A stretch of 50,700 nucleotides of DNA from Gammaproteobacteria bacterium (GTDB lineage: Bacteria; Pseudomonadota; Gammaproteobacteria; Steroidobacterales; Woeseiaceae). Shown here in pieces: positions 16,408-24,853 of this stretch; the first letter of the stretch is position 1; each line of letters starts with the position of its first letter. The stretch is taken from positions 1 through 50,700 of the forward strand of contig JAOTWB010000017.1 of the NCBI GenBank assembly GCA_029863125.1. The letters are read 5' to 3'. Under the pieces are notes generated by a model. That model worked only from the letters and a program-made list of their open reading frames with translations, was not told where the DNA came from and ran no database searches. Made by a program: the position numbers and the translations under genes.

Positions 16408-17094
16408 ATGGGCATATTCACGAGATTCAGCGACATCGTGAACTCCAATATCAACGCCATTCTCGACAAAGCCGAGGATCCGGAGAAGATCGTCCGGCTG
16501 ATGATTCAGGAGATGGAAGACACCCTGGTTGAAGTCAGGTCTGCGGCTGCGCGCTCGATCGCGGACAAGAAAGACCTGAACCGAAAAATAGAGGCGTTCG
16601 ATCGTGAACGAGCTGACTGGGATGACCGGGCGGAGCTTGCGATGCGCAAGGGGCGCGAGGACCTGGCCGAGGCGGCGCTCGTGGAGAAATCGAGGGTTTC
16701 AAGCGCAGTTGACGTACTGAAAGAGGACTACCTCGCTGTGGACGAGGGCCTGGCGAAACTCAACGAGGACATCGCCCGCCTGGAGAGTAAGCTCGAAGAC
16801 GCAAAGACCCGGCAGAAAGCCCTGCTGGCGCGGCACAAGACGGCAAGCAGCCGCCTGGCGGCCCGCAAGAAGATATACGACTACAAGATCGATGACGCCA
16901 TGGTTCGATTCGAGGCGTATACGCGACGCATTGATGATGTTGAGGGTCGGGTCGAGGCCTATGATCTTGGCTTGCCAAAGGACCTCAACCACGAATTTGC
17001 CGGTCTTGAGGCGGAAGAGCTGGTGAAGAAGGAACTCGACGCCTTGAAAGCCCGGGTTGCTTCGGAAAAAACCAGTCGCAGAGAGGCCGAGTAA
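16408..17094 (+). CDS. pspA: phage shock protein A (PspA/IM30 family)
   Basis: A 228-residue coiled-coil protein of the ESCRT-III-like PspA/Vipp1 family. It begins GIFTRFSDIVNSNINAILDK with the amphipathic membrane-binding helix, then EDPEKIVRLMIQEMEDTLVEVRS, here given by its key part DPEKIVRLMIQEMEDTL. Long Arg/Lys/Glu heptad-rich helices run to about residue 190, and LEAEELVKKELDALKARVA closes the protein. It stabilises stressed inner membrane and, in the characterised system, inhibits PspF. It is the first gene of the sigma-54 operon, and its divergence from pspF is the standard arrangement. Confidence 0.95.
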   Translation: MGIFTRFSDIVNSNINAILDKAEDPEKIVRLMIQEMEDTLVEVRSAAARSIADKKDLNRKIEAFDRERADWDDRAELAMRKGREDLAEAALVEKSRVSSAVDVLKEDYLAVDEGLAKLNEDIARLESKLEDAKTRQKALLARHKTASSRLAARKKIYDYKIDDAMVRFEAYTRRIDDVEGRVEAYDLGLPKDLNHEFAGLEAEELVKKELDALKARVASEKTSRREAE

Positions 17095-17120
17095 CAGAGT
17101 CCTTTTGAGAGGAATATAGA

Positions 17121-17414
17121 ATGAGTCGAGGAACCTGGGATAGGGATTTTGAGGCACTGCGCGGTTTCTACCGGGACCGTGAAAATGGCTGGGTGTTTGG
17201 CGTCTGCGCCGGCATCGCCGATCGCTTCAATTTCCGAGTAGCCACGGTACGGGTTATCGCGGTTATCAGTTTGCTGCTGTTCTTCTGGCTTACCGCCGCC
17301 GTTTACCTTGGAGCAACCTTGCTGATCAGGGAGAAACCGCTGGTATATTCGGGCCAGAGAAATGAATATGATTTCTGGCGAACCTACCGCAGCGATCACT
17401 GGAGACGCCCATGA
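17121..17414 (+). CDS. PspC-domain membrane protein (first copy)
   Basis: A 97-residue protein with the PspC signature: YRDRENGWVFGVCAGIADRFN followed by VATVRVIAVISLLLFFWLTAAVYLGATLLI as one or two membrane segments; key parts are GWVFGVCAGIADRF and RVIAVISLLLFFW. It ends with a short, aromatic, charged cytoplasmic tail. A good GAGAGGAA Shine-Dalgarno precedes the ATG. It overlaps the next PspC gene by 4 nt, so the operon holds two consecutive PspC paralogues. It occupies the place where pspB stands in enterobacteria. Confidence 0.85.
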   Translation: MSRGTWDRDFEALRGFYRDRENGWVFGVCAGIADRFNFRVATVRVIAVISLLLFFWLTAAVYLGATLLIREKPLVYSGQRNEYDFWRTYRSDHWRRP

Positions 17415-17863
17415 CTACATACAGCGAAATGTCGGAACGTCGTCTGTATCGGGATGCCGATCGGGCAGTCTTGGGCGGCGTATGCGCCGGGTTGGCCGGG
17501 TACTTCGGGCTCAACCTGAAAGTCACGCGCTTCCTGGCATTCATTGCGTTCCTGATGGCGATGCCTTTCGCCGTCGTGGCATACCTGGCAGCGGTCTGCC
17601 TGCTTCCTGCCGTGTCCCAGCGCGATCGTGGTGGCGTCATCGAGACGCGCTGTTGTTGGGGAATTCGCCGGAGCAGGCGGGCGAGGCGGTCGCACAAAAT
17701 ACGAAAATCGGATATAGCCATGGAACAAAACGCGGCACCGGCAGCGCCGTCGGTAAAGGATATTCGTGAGCGGTACCGGTCCCTGGACAAGCGTCTTGCA
17801 GAACTGGAGAAACAGGTAACTTCTCCACGTTTTCAGCTCGAACAGGAATTTCGAAAACTTTGA
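17411..17863 (+). CDS. pspC: PspC-domain protein with C-terminal coiled coil (second copy)
   Basis: A 150-residue protein. Residues about 10-70 form the PspC domain (RRLYRDADRAVLGGVCAGLAG, then FLAFIAFLMAMPFAVVAYLA and CLLPAV). A very basic stretch follows (WGIRRSRRARRSHKIRK), then a helical region VKDIRERYRSLDKRLAELEKQV likely to form a coiled coil. E. coli PspC likewise has a membrane segment and a leucine-zipper-like C-terminus that binds PspA. This copy is therefore the better functional counterpart, and the preceding short one looks like a duplicate. Confidence 0.85.
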   Translation: MTTYSEMSERRLYRDADRAVLGGVCAGLAGYFGLNLKVTRFLAFIAFLMAMPFAVVAYLAAVCLLPAVSQRDRGGVIETRCCWGIRRSRRARRSHKIRKSDIAMEQNAAPAAPSVKDIRERYRSLDKRLAELEKQVTSPRFQLEQEFRKL

Positions 17864-17891
17864 AACTCAGACACGACAAAGGGGCCCGTAA

Positions 17892-18116
17892 ATGAACACC
17901 TTGTTTTATGTCGTTTGCATCGTTGCAATCGTATTTACGGCGGACACCATTCAAAAGTATATGAAAATGAAAAACGATGAAAAAAGAGCACAGGACCCTG
18001 AACTCGAGGAAACGCTTGCTCAAATCGAACGACTGGAGGAGCGAATCCAGGTTCTGGAGCGCATCATTACCGAGAACAAATACGACCTGAGCCGGGAAAT
18101 CAGCAATTTGAAATAA
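17892..18116 (+). CDS. PspB-like small membrane protein
   Basis: A 74-residue protein with an N-terminal membrane helix (LFYVVCIVAIVFTADTIQ) followed by a Glu/Arg/Leu-rich heptad region (LEETLAQIERLEERIQVLER). Its topology and size match PspB, which is about 74 residues in E. coli with a membrane segment and coiled coil and works with PspC to relieve PspA inhibition of PspF. Sequence identity is too weak to be certain. It is the last gene before a terminator and lies after the pspC genes rather than before them. Confidence 0.6.
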   Translation: MNTLFYVVCIVAIVFTADTIQKYMKMKNDEKRAQDPELEETLAQIERLEERIQVLERIITENKYDLSREISNLK

Positions 18117-18147
18117 TTTTGTCGCGGCGGCCGCTACCGAAATGCAA

Positions 18148-18171
18148 AACGCCCGTCAAATGACGGGCGTT
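18148..18171 (-). terminator. intrinsic terminator between the psp operon and the convergent gene
   Basis: Perfect 10-bp stem AACGCCCGTC / GACGGGCGTT with an AAAT loop. On the minus strand the stem runs directly into TTTTGC, so it best serves the minus-strand gene ending at 18199. It may also help stop psp transcripts. Confidence 0.8.
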
Positions 18172-18198
18172 GTAGGTTATGTCCATTGTGTGCCGCGA

Positions 18199-18558
18199 TT
18201 ACTTGCTGCGTTCTTTGTAGGCGCGGACCTGAATATTGAACTCTTCGGCAACGATGTTCATTTCCTCGACCGCCGCGTTGTACTTCTTGTTTAACATGTC
18301 GATGCGCTGTTGTTTGGCCTCTTCATTCGGTTCATCCGGCCCCGCAACCGTTTCTTGTTCAGTCGCCTCGATGCAAGAAAGATAGTCGTCCATTGCGGTC
18401 ATATAGGCCTTGACACCACGCTGGCCGGCGATCATCTCTTCCTTGGTCGCGGTTGCGCCGTCCGGCACCTCTGCGCGGGTCGGGTAGTCGCAGGCCAGGG
18501 CCAGCGGCGCCACAAGAATCGACAGTACAGAAAATAAAGTTTTCGTAATCTTGTTCAT
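18199..18558 (-). CDS. small secreted protein, unknown family
   Basis: Predicted exported protein of 119 residues. The signal peptide MNKITKTLFSVLSILVAPLALA is followed by CDYPTRAEVPDGATATKEEM. A second Cys occurs in DDYLSCIEA, so one disulphide is possible. The rest is acidic and helical (IDMLNKKYNAAVEEMNIVAEEF). ATG 18558 was chosen because the signal peptide begins there; the frame extends to 18750 without plausible protein sequence. I do not recognise the family. It is followed by the terminator at 18148-18171. Confidence 0.65.
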   Translation of the reverse strand: MNKITKTLFSVLSILVAPLALACDYPTRAEVPDGATATKEEMIAGQRGVKAYMTAMDDYLSCIEATEQETVAGPDEPNEEAKQQRIDMLNKKYNAAVEEMNIVAEEFNIQVRAYKERSK

Positions 18559-18742
18559 GGAATCTTCTTGATTGCGCCCGTGGTTCCGCCGCAGCGGCCG
18601 GACAGCTCGGTTTCGATGCTCAATTAGATCATGTTGCCGGTTCGGAGTGAAGCTGGCCAAAAGAAATTTAGAAAACAACAAGTTACACGACCCGTCGCGG
18701 CATTCTCTCATTCGCCGGCTGAACATAATAATGAACGAACGA

Positions 18743-21193
18743 TCAGGCAAACAGCGCCCGGTACGAATCGGTGCCGTCTGCCTGCGCCATCAACAGTTCA
18801 ATGTAGTTGTCCGCGCTCATCGGGTCACCGAAGAGGAGGCCCTGGACAAAAGTGCAGCCGAGTTTTTGCAGGAAGACCAGCTGTGCCTCCTCCTCCACGC
18901 CTTCTGCGACCACATCCAAATTGAGATTGCGCCCCATCTGGATGATCGTATCGACAATAGTCGCGTCGTCCGGATTCGTCACGATATTGCGCACGAAGGA
19001 CCTGTCGATTTTCAACGTACTGATCGGGAATTGTTGTAATGCGCTCAACGACGAATAACCGGTGCCGAAATCGTCGATAGCGAGATTGAGACCAAGTCCG
19101 TAGAGTTGGTCGAGCAGCTTGATTGTTCGTGCCGGATTTTCCATCAGCGTCGTTTCCGTGATTTCCAGCTCGAGTGACGTTGGAGAAATTTCATGGCTGC
19201 GCAATATAGCGCCGATCCGACGGATGAAGCTCGGCTGTCGCAGCTGCTTCAGCGACAAATTAACCGAAACGCGACCCGGCGACGACACCGTTTTTTGCCA
19301 CGTGCGGAAATCTTCGCAGACTTTGTCCAGCACCCATTCACCAATGTCGATAATAAGGCTCGATTCTTCGGCGATGGGTATGAAATCCGAGGGAAGCACG
19401 AGGCCACGCTCCGGCAGCTCCCAGCGAACCAGAGCTTCAGCCCCAAAAACTTCCCCGGTTTCGAGGTTATACTTGGGTTGATAGTGCACCAGCAGTTCGT
19501 TGCGCTCGAAAGATCGCTTCAGTTTGCTCTTCGTCATGAGTCTTTCGACCGAAGCTGCGTTCATCTCTGGCTTGTAAAACGAGAACACGTTGCCGCCGCT
19601 TTTTTTAGCGTGATACAACGAGGCGTCGGCGTTGCGGATCAGGTCGATGACATTGGGCGCGTCTTTGGGGTAATAAGCGATGCCCATACTCGCGGTCATG
19701 AACACCTCATGCCCCTGTACGAAGAATGGGTCTGCCAGACGATTCAGGAGAGTTTGGGCGAGTTCACGGGTTGCTTTTCTGCCCGTGGCGCCGGGCCCCA
19801 GTCCGTCGACCATTACCGCGAACTCGTCACCGGCCAGCCTGCCGATAATAGTGTCCTCGGGAAGCGCCGCGGCAAGTCGTTCTGCAACAGTCTCAAGCGC
19901 CATATCGCCGGCGAGATGCCCAAATGTGTCGTTGATTTCCTTGAAGTAGTCGACGTCAATATAGAAAAGACAAAGAGGATGGCCGGCTCTGCGCGCCCGT
20001 GCGATGCCGCGCTGCAGCAGATGCTGAAACTGCATGCGGTTCGGAATCTTGGTCAACGCATCGATACGGGCAAGGTAGCGAATTCGCTTCTCGGCGCGCC
20101 TGCGCTCCGTGATGTTTTGCGCAGCGAAGATGCGGTTCAGTGTCGTATCGTCATCTTCTTTGACGACCGAGCAGGTATATGAAACGGGGATCGACTCGCC
20201 GAACTTCGACTGGAACACCGCGTCTTTCGGCAAGCCGGAGGACGAATCGTCGGCGAGCGAACGGCCCTTGCTGCCGTCAACGACGGAGTCAATCGACACG
20301 CCGAGCAGCTCGACCTCATCATAGCCCAGGAGATGCGTTGTCGCCGCGTTGATGCGCTGGATCTTGCCGTCCGCATCGGTGACGATAATGGCCTCGTTCA
20401 TTCCGGAGAGAATGTTGTCGAGGTAATCCCTGGAAACGGTTGTCTTTTGCAGTCGATCTCGCATGTCGTTGAAGACAGCCGCAAGCTCGCCAAGATCGTC
20501 GCCGTGATATTCCGGCAATGGGTCACCAAAATCGGCGTCGCGAAATTTTTCCGCCTGGCGTTTAAGTAGCGCAATCCGCCGCGAGTTATTGCGAATGATC
20601 AGCCAGACCACGCCGCCGCAGAAGAGCAATACGGCCAGCGTGACGCCCGCGATCCAGTAATAGCTCGCCTGACGGCTTTGCATCTCGCTCGCAGACAGTC
20701 GGTCCGCGAATGTAGCGTATTCAGCGTTGAGTTCCTGAAGATCGAACGACGCGCTCAGGTAGCCGATGACATCATCATTCCGGAGGACAGGGTGGGTGAT
20801 GACGAGATGCTCGGGCAGCCAGGTCGTCGTGGCCAGGTCGTCGACCGCCGGGATACTTCCGCTCTCCCAGGCCTGCCCCGTGCTGTTCGAATAGCGAATC
20901 CCTGACGGGCCGTCGCTCGTTTCGAGCGCCAGTTTCAACGCCAACGCTAATGCGCTGGCATCATCTTCGGCACCGTCAACAGGCAGGGTGTCAGCTACGG
21001 CGGTGATTCTCGATCGTGCGCCAAGCTCGAAATTGTCCTGCATGAACGCATAATGCTGCTCGGAGCCGGTCCTTACGATCTGATTCGCGAGCCATCGGTA
21101 CTGGACATAGAACATGGACAACATGACGACGGCAGCGATGGCGCCAAGCACCACCGCGAACAGCCATACTCGCGGAAATCTACTGCCGACCAT
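18743..21193 (-). CDS. membrane PAS-GGDEF-EAL cyclic-di-GMP protein
   Basis: An 816-residue signalling protein. Membrane helices flank a periplasmic sensor of about 150 residues (helices near 10-30 and 180-205). A HAMP-like segment (YHGDDLGELAAVFNDMRDRL), a PAS domain (DNILSGMNEAIIVTDADGKI) and the GGDEF and EAL domains follow. The cyclase motif reads AGDEF (RLAGDEFAVMV) and no RxxD inhibitory site is visible at the usual place. The EAL half looks complete: EALVRW, NLSLKQL, LEITETTLM, DDFGTGYSSL, KIDRSFV and AEGVEE. It is therefore probably a c-di-GMP phosphodiesterase, perhaps with residual or regulatory cyclase function. Confidence 0.93.
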   Translation of the reverse strand: MVGSRFPRVWLFAVVLGAIAAVVMLSMFYVQYRWLANQIVRTGSEQHYAFMQDNFELGARSRITAVADTLPVDGAEDDASALALALKLALETSDGPSGIRYSNSTGQAWESGSIPAVDDLATTTWLPEHLVITHPVLRNDDVIGYLSASFDLQELNAEYATFADRLSASEMQSRQASYYWIAGVTLAVLLFCGGVVWLIIRNNSRRIALLKRQAEKFRDADFGDPLPEYHGDDLGELAAVFNDMRDRLQKTTVSRDYLDNILSGMNEAIIVTDADGKIQRINAATTHLLGYDEVELLGVSIDSVVDGSKGRSLADDSSSGLPKDAVFQSKFGESIPVSYTCSVVKEDDDTTLNRIFAAQNITERRRAEKRIRYLARIDALTKIPNRMQFQHLLQRGIARARRAGHPLCLFYIDVDYFKEINDTFGHLAGDMALETVAERLAAALPEDTIIGRLAGDEFAVMVDGLGPGATGRKATRELAQTLLNRLADPFFVQGHEVFMTASMGIAYYPKDAPNVIDLIRNADASLYHAKKSGGNVFSFYKPEMNAASVERLMTKSKLKRSFERNELLVHYQPKYNLETGEVFGAEALVRWELPERGLVLPSDFIPIAEESSLIIDIGEWVLDKVCEDFRTWQKTVSSPGRVSVNLSLKQLRQPSFIRRIGAILRSHEISPTSLELEITETTLMENPARTIKLLDQLYGLGLNLAIDDFGTGYSSLSALQQFPISTLKIDRSFVRNIVTNPDDATIVDTIIQMGRNLNLDVVAEGVEEEAQLVFLQKLGCTFVQGLLFGDPMSADNYIELLMAQADGTDSYRALFA

Positions 21194-21334
21194 ATTGTCT
21201 TTATTATTCGGCTACTAATAGCGCAAAGTGTAGCATCCGGCGGGAAATACCAGAAAATTTCCATTCTGGAATAAATTGCCCACAAGGTGCCCCGATCTCC
21301 CGGGCACGCGGCTGAGCGGCTCGACTGGCTTCGG

Positions 21335-21736
21335 CTACACGTCCGGCTTGCGTTTTTCGACGAATTCGATGGGATCGGCCTTGCCTTTCGTCTTCATGAC
21401 CCCTTCCACAACGGCGCCCTCTGCGACGGCGATGGCATCCCCGCTGACGGTGCCGATTATCTTTGCCGAAGCACCAATCTCCACCTTGCCAGCGGCGATC
21501 ACGTCCCCTTCGACGTGGCCGGCAACAATGACGGTATCCGCCTTGATCGTGCCGCGCCAATGGCCGTTGCGCGCCAATGTGACGGTGCCGTCAATGTCGG
21601 AGTCACCTTCGATTTCACCGTTGATCAGAAAATCGCCGTGCCCAACGATCAAACCCGTGATTTTACAGCCCTCATTGATGAGCGTTGCTGCACCCGTGGA
21701 GCGGTCGCGAAGGCGCCGCCGCAATGCTTCATTCAT
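21335..21736 (-). CDS. bactofilin (polymer-forming cytoskeletal protein)
   Basis: A 133-residue protein of the bactofilin family, which forms nucleotide-free beta-helical filaments linked to envelope synthesis and cell shape. A short basic N-terminal tail is followed by repeated beta-helix rungs: ATLINEGCKITGLIVGHGDF, INGEIEGDSDIDGTVTLARN, ADTVIVAGHVEGDVIAAGKV, and GTVSGDAIAVAEGAVVEGVM. The regular G-x-(I/V)-x-G spacing is clear. A short charged C-terminus follows. It lies on the same strand as the GGDEF/EAL gene and the DUF2845 gene, but the gaps (141 and 64 nt) leave operon membership open. Confidence 0.85.
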   Translation of the reverse strand: MNEALRRRLRDRSTGAATLINEGCKITGLIVGHGDFLINGEIEGDSDIDGTVTLARNGHWRGTIKADTVIVAGHVEGDVIAAGKVEIGASAKIIGTVSGDAIAVAEGAVVEGVMKTKGKADPIEFVEKRKPDV

Positions 21737-21800
21737 ACCTGTCGATCTCCGCGCAAGTCAGTCTGTCAAGGCCGATAGTACCGGCACATGCAGCGTATTG

Positions 21801-22196
21801 TTAATGATATCCGTAGCCAATTGCTTCTATGGAGACGAGGATGCCGCCCTCAAAGACGAGGCGTCGCATGAATTTGCGTGGGCCAAGATTATAGACGTAC
21901 TCGGTCACGACGACTTCCTGCACGAGATGGCCGAATCCCGGAAAGTACCCGTTTGAAAAGCCGGATGATGAGCTTCGCCGACTCGACCAGTCGATTCCAC
22001 GTACCGCAAAACCAAGATGCCGAATAGTGGTTGGTTCGCCGCAGGCCTTGCGCACCTGCAGTTCGTGCATGTTTTCAATGACGATTTTGTTACCGCATCG
22101 GAACGCATAGGCAGGGGAAGCAAGCACCAGGACGAGCAGGAGGAGAATGGCCGCCAATTCGAATCGATACGGTTTGATCGTCCGGTTTGTATCCAC
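21801..22196 (-). CDS. DUF2845 secreted protein
   Basis: A 131-residue exported protein. After a polar start (MDTNRTIKPYRF) comes a hydrophobic signal ELAAILLLLVLVLASPAYA, then FRCGNKIVIENMHELQVRKACGEP. Its paired cysteines and CGEP motif match DUF2845. The later WSSRRSSSSGFSNG insert and the EYVYNLGPRKFMRRLVFEGG segment complete the fold. DUF2845 proteins are periplasmic and of unknown function. The gene is divergent from gshA. Confidence 0.75.
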   Translation of the reverse strand: MDTNRTIKPYRFELAAILLLLVLVLASPAYAFRCGNKIVIENMHELQVRKACGEPTTIRHLGFAVRGIDWSSRRSSSSGFSNGYFPGFGHLVQEVVVTEYVYNLGPRKFMRRLVFEGGILVSIEAIGYGYH

Positions 22197-22384
22197 TGTC
22201 TGAGTCCGGGTGTGTTTATCGAAATGTGACGGCAGGATAGCAAATACGCAGGGACCAGGGTGTACTTGCTGCGGCGAAACGACGAATCGAGGAAGCGCCC
22301 GGGCGGATGCCGGGCGCCGATGCCACGGTTATGGTAAAACTGCATGCGGGCTTCGCACTGCGAGCAACTCCAAAAGGACGAGAC

Positions 22385-23953
22385 TTGAAGCAGCGGTTTG
22401 AAAAGCGTCTCGTAGCGATCACCACTGCGCACGAAGATGTATTGTCCGGTGGCCTGAAAGGCATCGAGAAAGAATCGTTACGTGTCGATTTTGATGGCTT
22501 GCTATCGATGAAAGGGCACCCCGCCGGTCTCGGATCGGCGCTGACGAACCGCTACATCACTACGGATTTTTCGGAGGCGCTGCTGGAGTTCGTCACCCCG
22601 GCTTTTGCGACGACGTGGGAGGCGTTGCAGTGTGTATGTGATATTCATCAATTTACGTATTCACAGCTCGATGAAGAAATGCTCTGGTCGGCGAGCATGC
22701 CCTGCCTCATTCCTGGCAATGAGGATATTCCGCTGGCCAGATATGGCACATCGAACGTAGGTCGCATGAAGACGATTTATCGTCGTGGCCTCGGTTATCG
22801 CTACGGCCGGCAAATGCAGCTCATTGCTGGCGTGCATTTCAATTATTCCTTGAAGGGAGAATTCTGGCCTTTATATCGGCAGGTTCTTGGCGTAAATCAG
22901 GATGCCGATCAGTTTCGATCGGACCAGTACCTCGGGCTCATACGCAACTTTCGTCGCATGGGCTGGATCATTCTTTACCTGTTTGGCGCTTCGCCCGCAT
23001 TCTGCAAGTCTTTTACGGGCGCCGAGGCGGGAAGCATGAAGTCACTTAACGCCGATACTTTCTTCGAGCCGCATGCCACGTCCCTGCGCATGAGTGACCT
23101 CGGTTACAGCAACCAGAATCAGTCGAAAATCAATATTTCCCTGAACAGCCTCGATGAGTATGTCAGGGATCTCAAAGCAGCCATTTGCACGCCGGAGCCG
23201 GCTTATGAAGCGATCGGCGTCAAGGTCGGCGGCCGGTATCGGCAATTGAACGCCAACCTGTTACAGATCGAAAACGAATTCTATTCACCGGTCCGTCCAA
23301 AGCGGGTGACAAGATCCGGCGAACATCCAACTGCGGCACTTCGTCGAGACGGCATTGAGTATGTCGAAATTCGGTCCCTGGACATCAACCCGTTCGATCC
23401 CGCCGGCATCAACCAAAACACGATGCGCTTCATTGAGGCCTTTCTGATCTACTGCCTGATCGAGGATAGCCCCAAGCTCGACGCTGATTCTCTGGCCGAG
23501 ATCAGCCGAAATCATGCGGGCACGGCAAAGCAGGGACGCGATCCGGATTTTCGTCTCATGAGAAATGGAAAGCCCGTGACGGTGAAAGCCTGGGGCCGTG
23601 AAATATTGTCGAACGTCGTCGCTGTCGCGGAGACGATCGATCGTCACGATGCTGATACCAGCTACGTGGACTCGGTGCGGCTGATGAAAAACATCGTCGA
23701 CAACCCAGACAAATCGCCGTCGGCGCGTCTACTTCTGGATCTCGAGGAGACGGGAAGCAGTTTCTTCGAATACGCGCTCGCGTTGGCGAAGAGCCACAGT
23801 GATTATTTTGCATTGATCACTCCGTTGGAAGACGCACGCAGAACAGCTTTCGAGACGGAGGCCGCGGAGTCACTGACGCGCCAGCAGGCAATCGAGGCAG
23901 CTGACGATATTAGTCTCGACGACTATTTGCAGCGATATTTTTCGTACTGCTAG
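22385..23953 (+). CDS. gshA: glutamate-cysteine ligase
   Basis: First step of glutathione synthesis: ATP-dependent joining of Glu and Cys. The protein aligns along its length with gammaproteobacterial GshA: GLKGIEKESLRVDFDG, GHPAGLGSALTNRYITTDFSEALLEFVTP (key part ITTDFSEALLEF), GVHFNYSL, YGTSNVGRMKTIYRRGL and YVEIRSLDINPF. TTG 22385 is chosen because AAGGA lies about 7 nt upstream and the length, 522 residues, equals the E. coli enzyme (518). Upstream in-frame ATGs at 22307 and 22331 would add residues without homology. The stop abuts that of the convergent aminotransferase. Confidence 0.92.
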   Translation: MKQRFEKRLVAITTAHEDVLSGGLKGIEKESLRVDFDGLLSMKGHPAGLGSALTNRYITTDFSEALLEFVTPAFATTWEALQCVCDIHQFTYSQLDEEMLWSASMPCLIPGNEDIPLARYGTSNVGRMKTIYRRGLGYRYGRQMQLIAGVHFNYSLKGEFWPLYRQVLGVNQDADQFRSDQYLGLIRNFRRMGWIILYLFGASPAFCKSFTGAEAGSMKSLNADTFFEPHATSLRMSDLGYSNQNQSKINISLNSLDEYVRDLKAAICTPEPAYEAIGVKVGGRYRQLNANLLQIENEFYSPVRPKRVTRSGEHPTAALRRDGIEYVEIRSLDINPFDPAGINQNTMRFIEAFLIYCLIEDSPKLDADSLAEISRNHAGTAKQGRDPDFRLMRNGKPVTVKAWGREILSNVVAVAETIDRHDADTSYVDSVRLMKNIVDNPDKSPSARLLLDLEETGSSFFEYALALAKSHSDYFALITPLEDARRTAFETEAAESLTRQQAIEAADDISLDDYLQRYFSYC

Positions 23954-24853
23954 TCAGAATGGCAGAGGCGTACCATTTTCGTGCGCGAAAGCTCGATGTA
24001 GTCGCCGCAATCGAATCGTCACCGGGCCGGGATTGCCGTCACCGATCATCCGACCATCGGCTTCCAGCACGGGCGTTATTTCGCCCATCGTGCCGCTGGT
24101 GAACACTTCATCTGCCGTGTAAACCTCGGTCAATGACAGGTTGCGTTCCCTCGCCGGAATATTCTCATCCTGACAAATGTCCAGGATCATCTTGCGCGTC
24201 AGCCCCGGCAGGCAGCTGTCCGCCAGTGGTGTCAGAACGAAATCGTCTTTGACCAGAAACAGGTTCGTATCATTCGTTTCGGACACGAATCCGTTTATGT
24301 CCAGCATGATCGCGCTGTCTGCGCCGGCAACATTTGCCTCGATAGCCGCAAGGATATTGTTGAGCAGATTGTTGTGATGAATCTTGGAGTCCAGGCACTG
24401 CGGCGTATTGCGACGAGTCGATGCGGTAATCACGCGAATGCCGTCGTCCGGATACACCGGCGGCTTCCATTCTGCGAGCACGATCAAAGTACAGCCTGAT
24501 TGATTGAATCTCGGGTTCATGCCGGATGTCACTTTTTCGCCACGCGTCAGGGTCAGACGAATATGCGTGTTATCCCGCATGCCGTTCGCTTTGAGGGTTT
24601 CGAAGATCGCAGTCCGCACCTGTTCGGATGACGGAATGGCGGCAAACGCGAGCGCTTTTGCCGAGTCTTGCAGTCGTTCCAGGTGGCCGTTCAGCTCGGC
24701 AATGCGGCCGTCATAGACTCGCAGGCCTTCCCAAACGGCATCCCCACCCTGGACCACGCTGTCGAACACTGAAACGCTTGCCTCGGCACGCGGCAGGAGT
24801 CGTCCATTGATGTTGACAAGAATGTCGCTATTGCGAGGGTCGGACAAATTCAC
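23954..24853 (-). CDS. class IV aminotransferase (IlvE/D-amino-acid type)
   Basis: Fold-type IV PLP aminotransferase of 299 residues. Features are VNINGRLLPRAEASVSVFDS, GGDAVWEGLRVYDGRI, the PLP lysine in CLDSKIHHNNLLNNI, GADSAIMLDINGFVSETNDTNLF and EVFTSGTMGEITPVLEADGR. These fit branched-chain or D-amino-acid aminotransferase-like enzymes; the substrate cannot be fixed from sequence. The start is GTG 24853, directly after the TAA of the sulfotransferase-like gene, so both are surely cotranscribed. In plants I recall proteins joining these two domains in one chain, which suggests a joint function. Confidence 0.88.
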   Translation of the reverse strand: MNLSDPRNSDILVNINGRLLPRAEASVSVFDSVVQGGDAVWEGLRVYDGRIAELNGHLERLQDSAKALAFAAIPSSEQVRTAIFETLKANGMRDNTHIRLTLTRGEKVTSGMNPRFNQSGCTLIVLAEWKPPVYPDDGIRVITASTRRNTPQCLDSKIHHNNLLNNILAAIEANVAGADSAIMLDINGFVSETNDTNLFLVKDDFVLTPLADSCLPGLTRKMILDICQDENIPARERNLSLTEVYTADEVFTSGTMGEITPVLEADGRMIGDGNPGPVTIRLRRLHRAFAHENGTPLPF

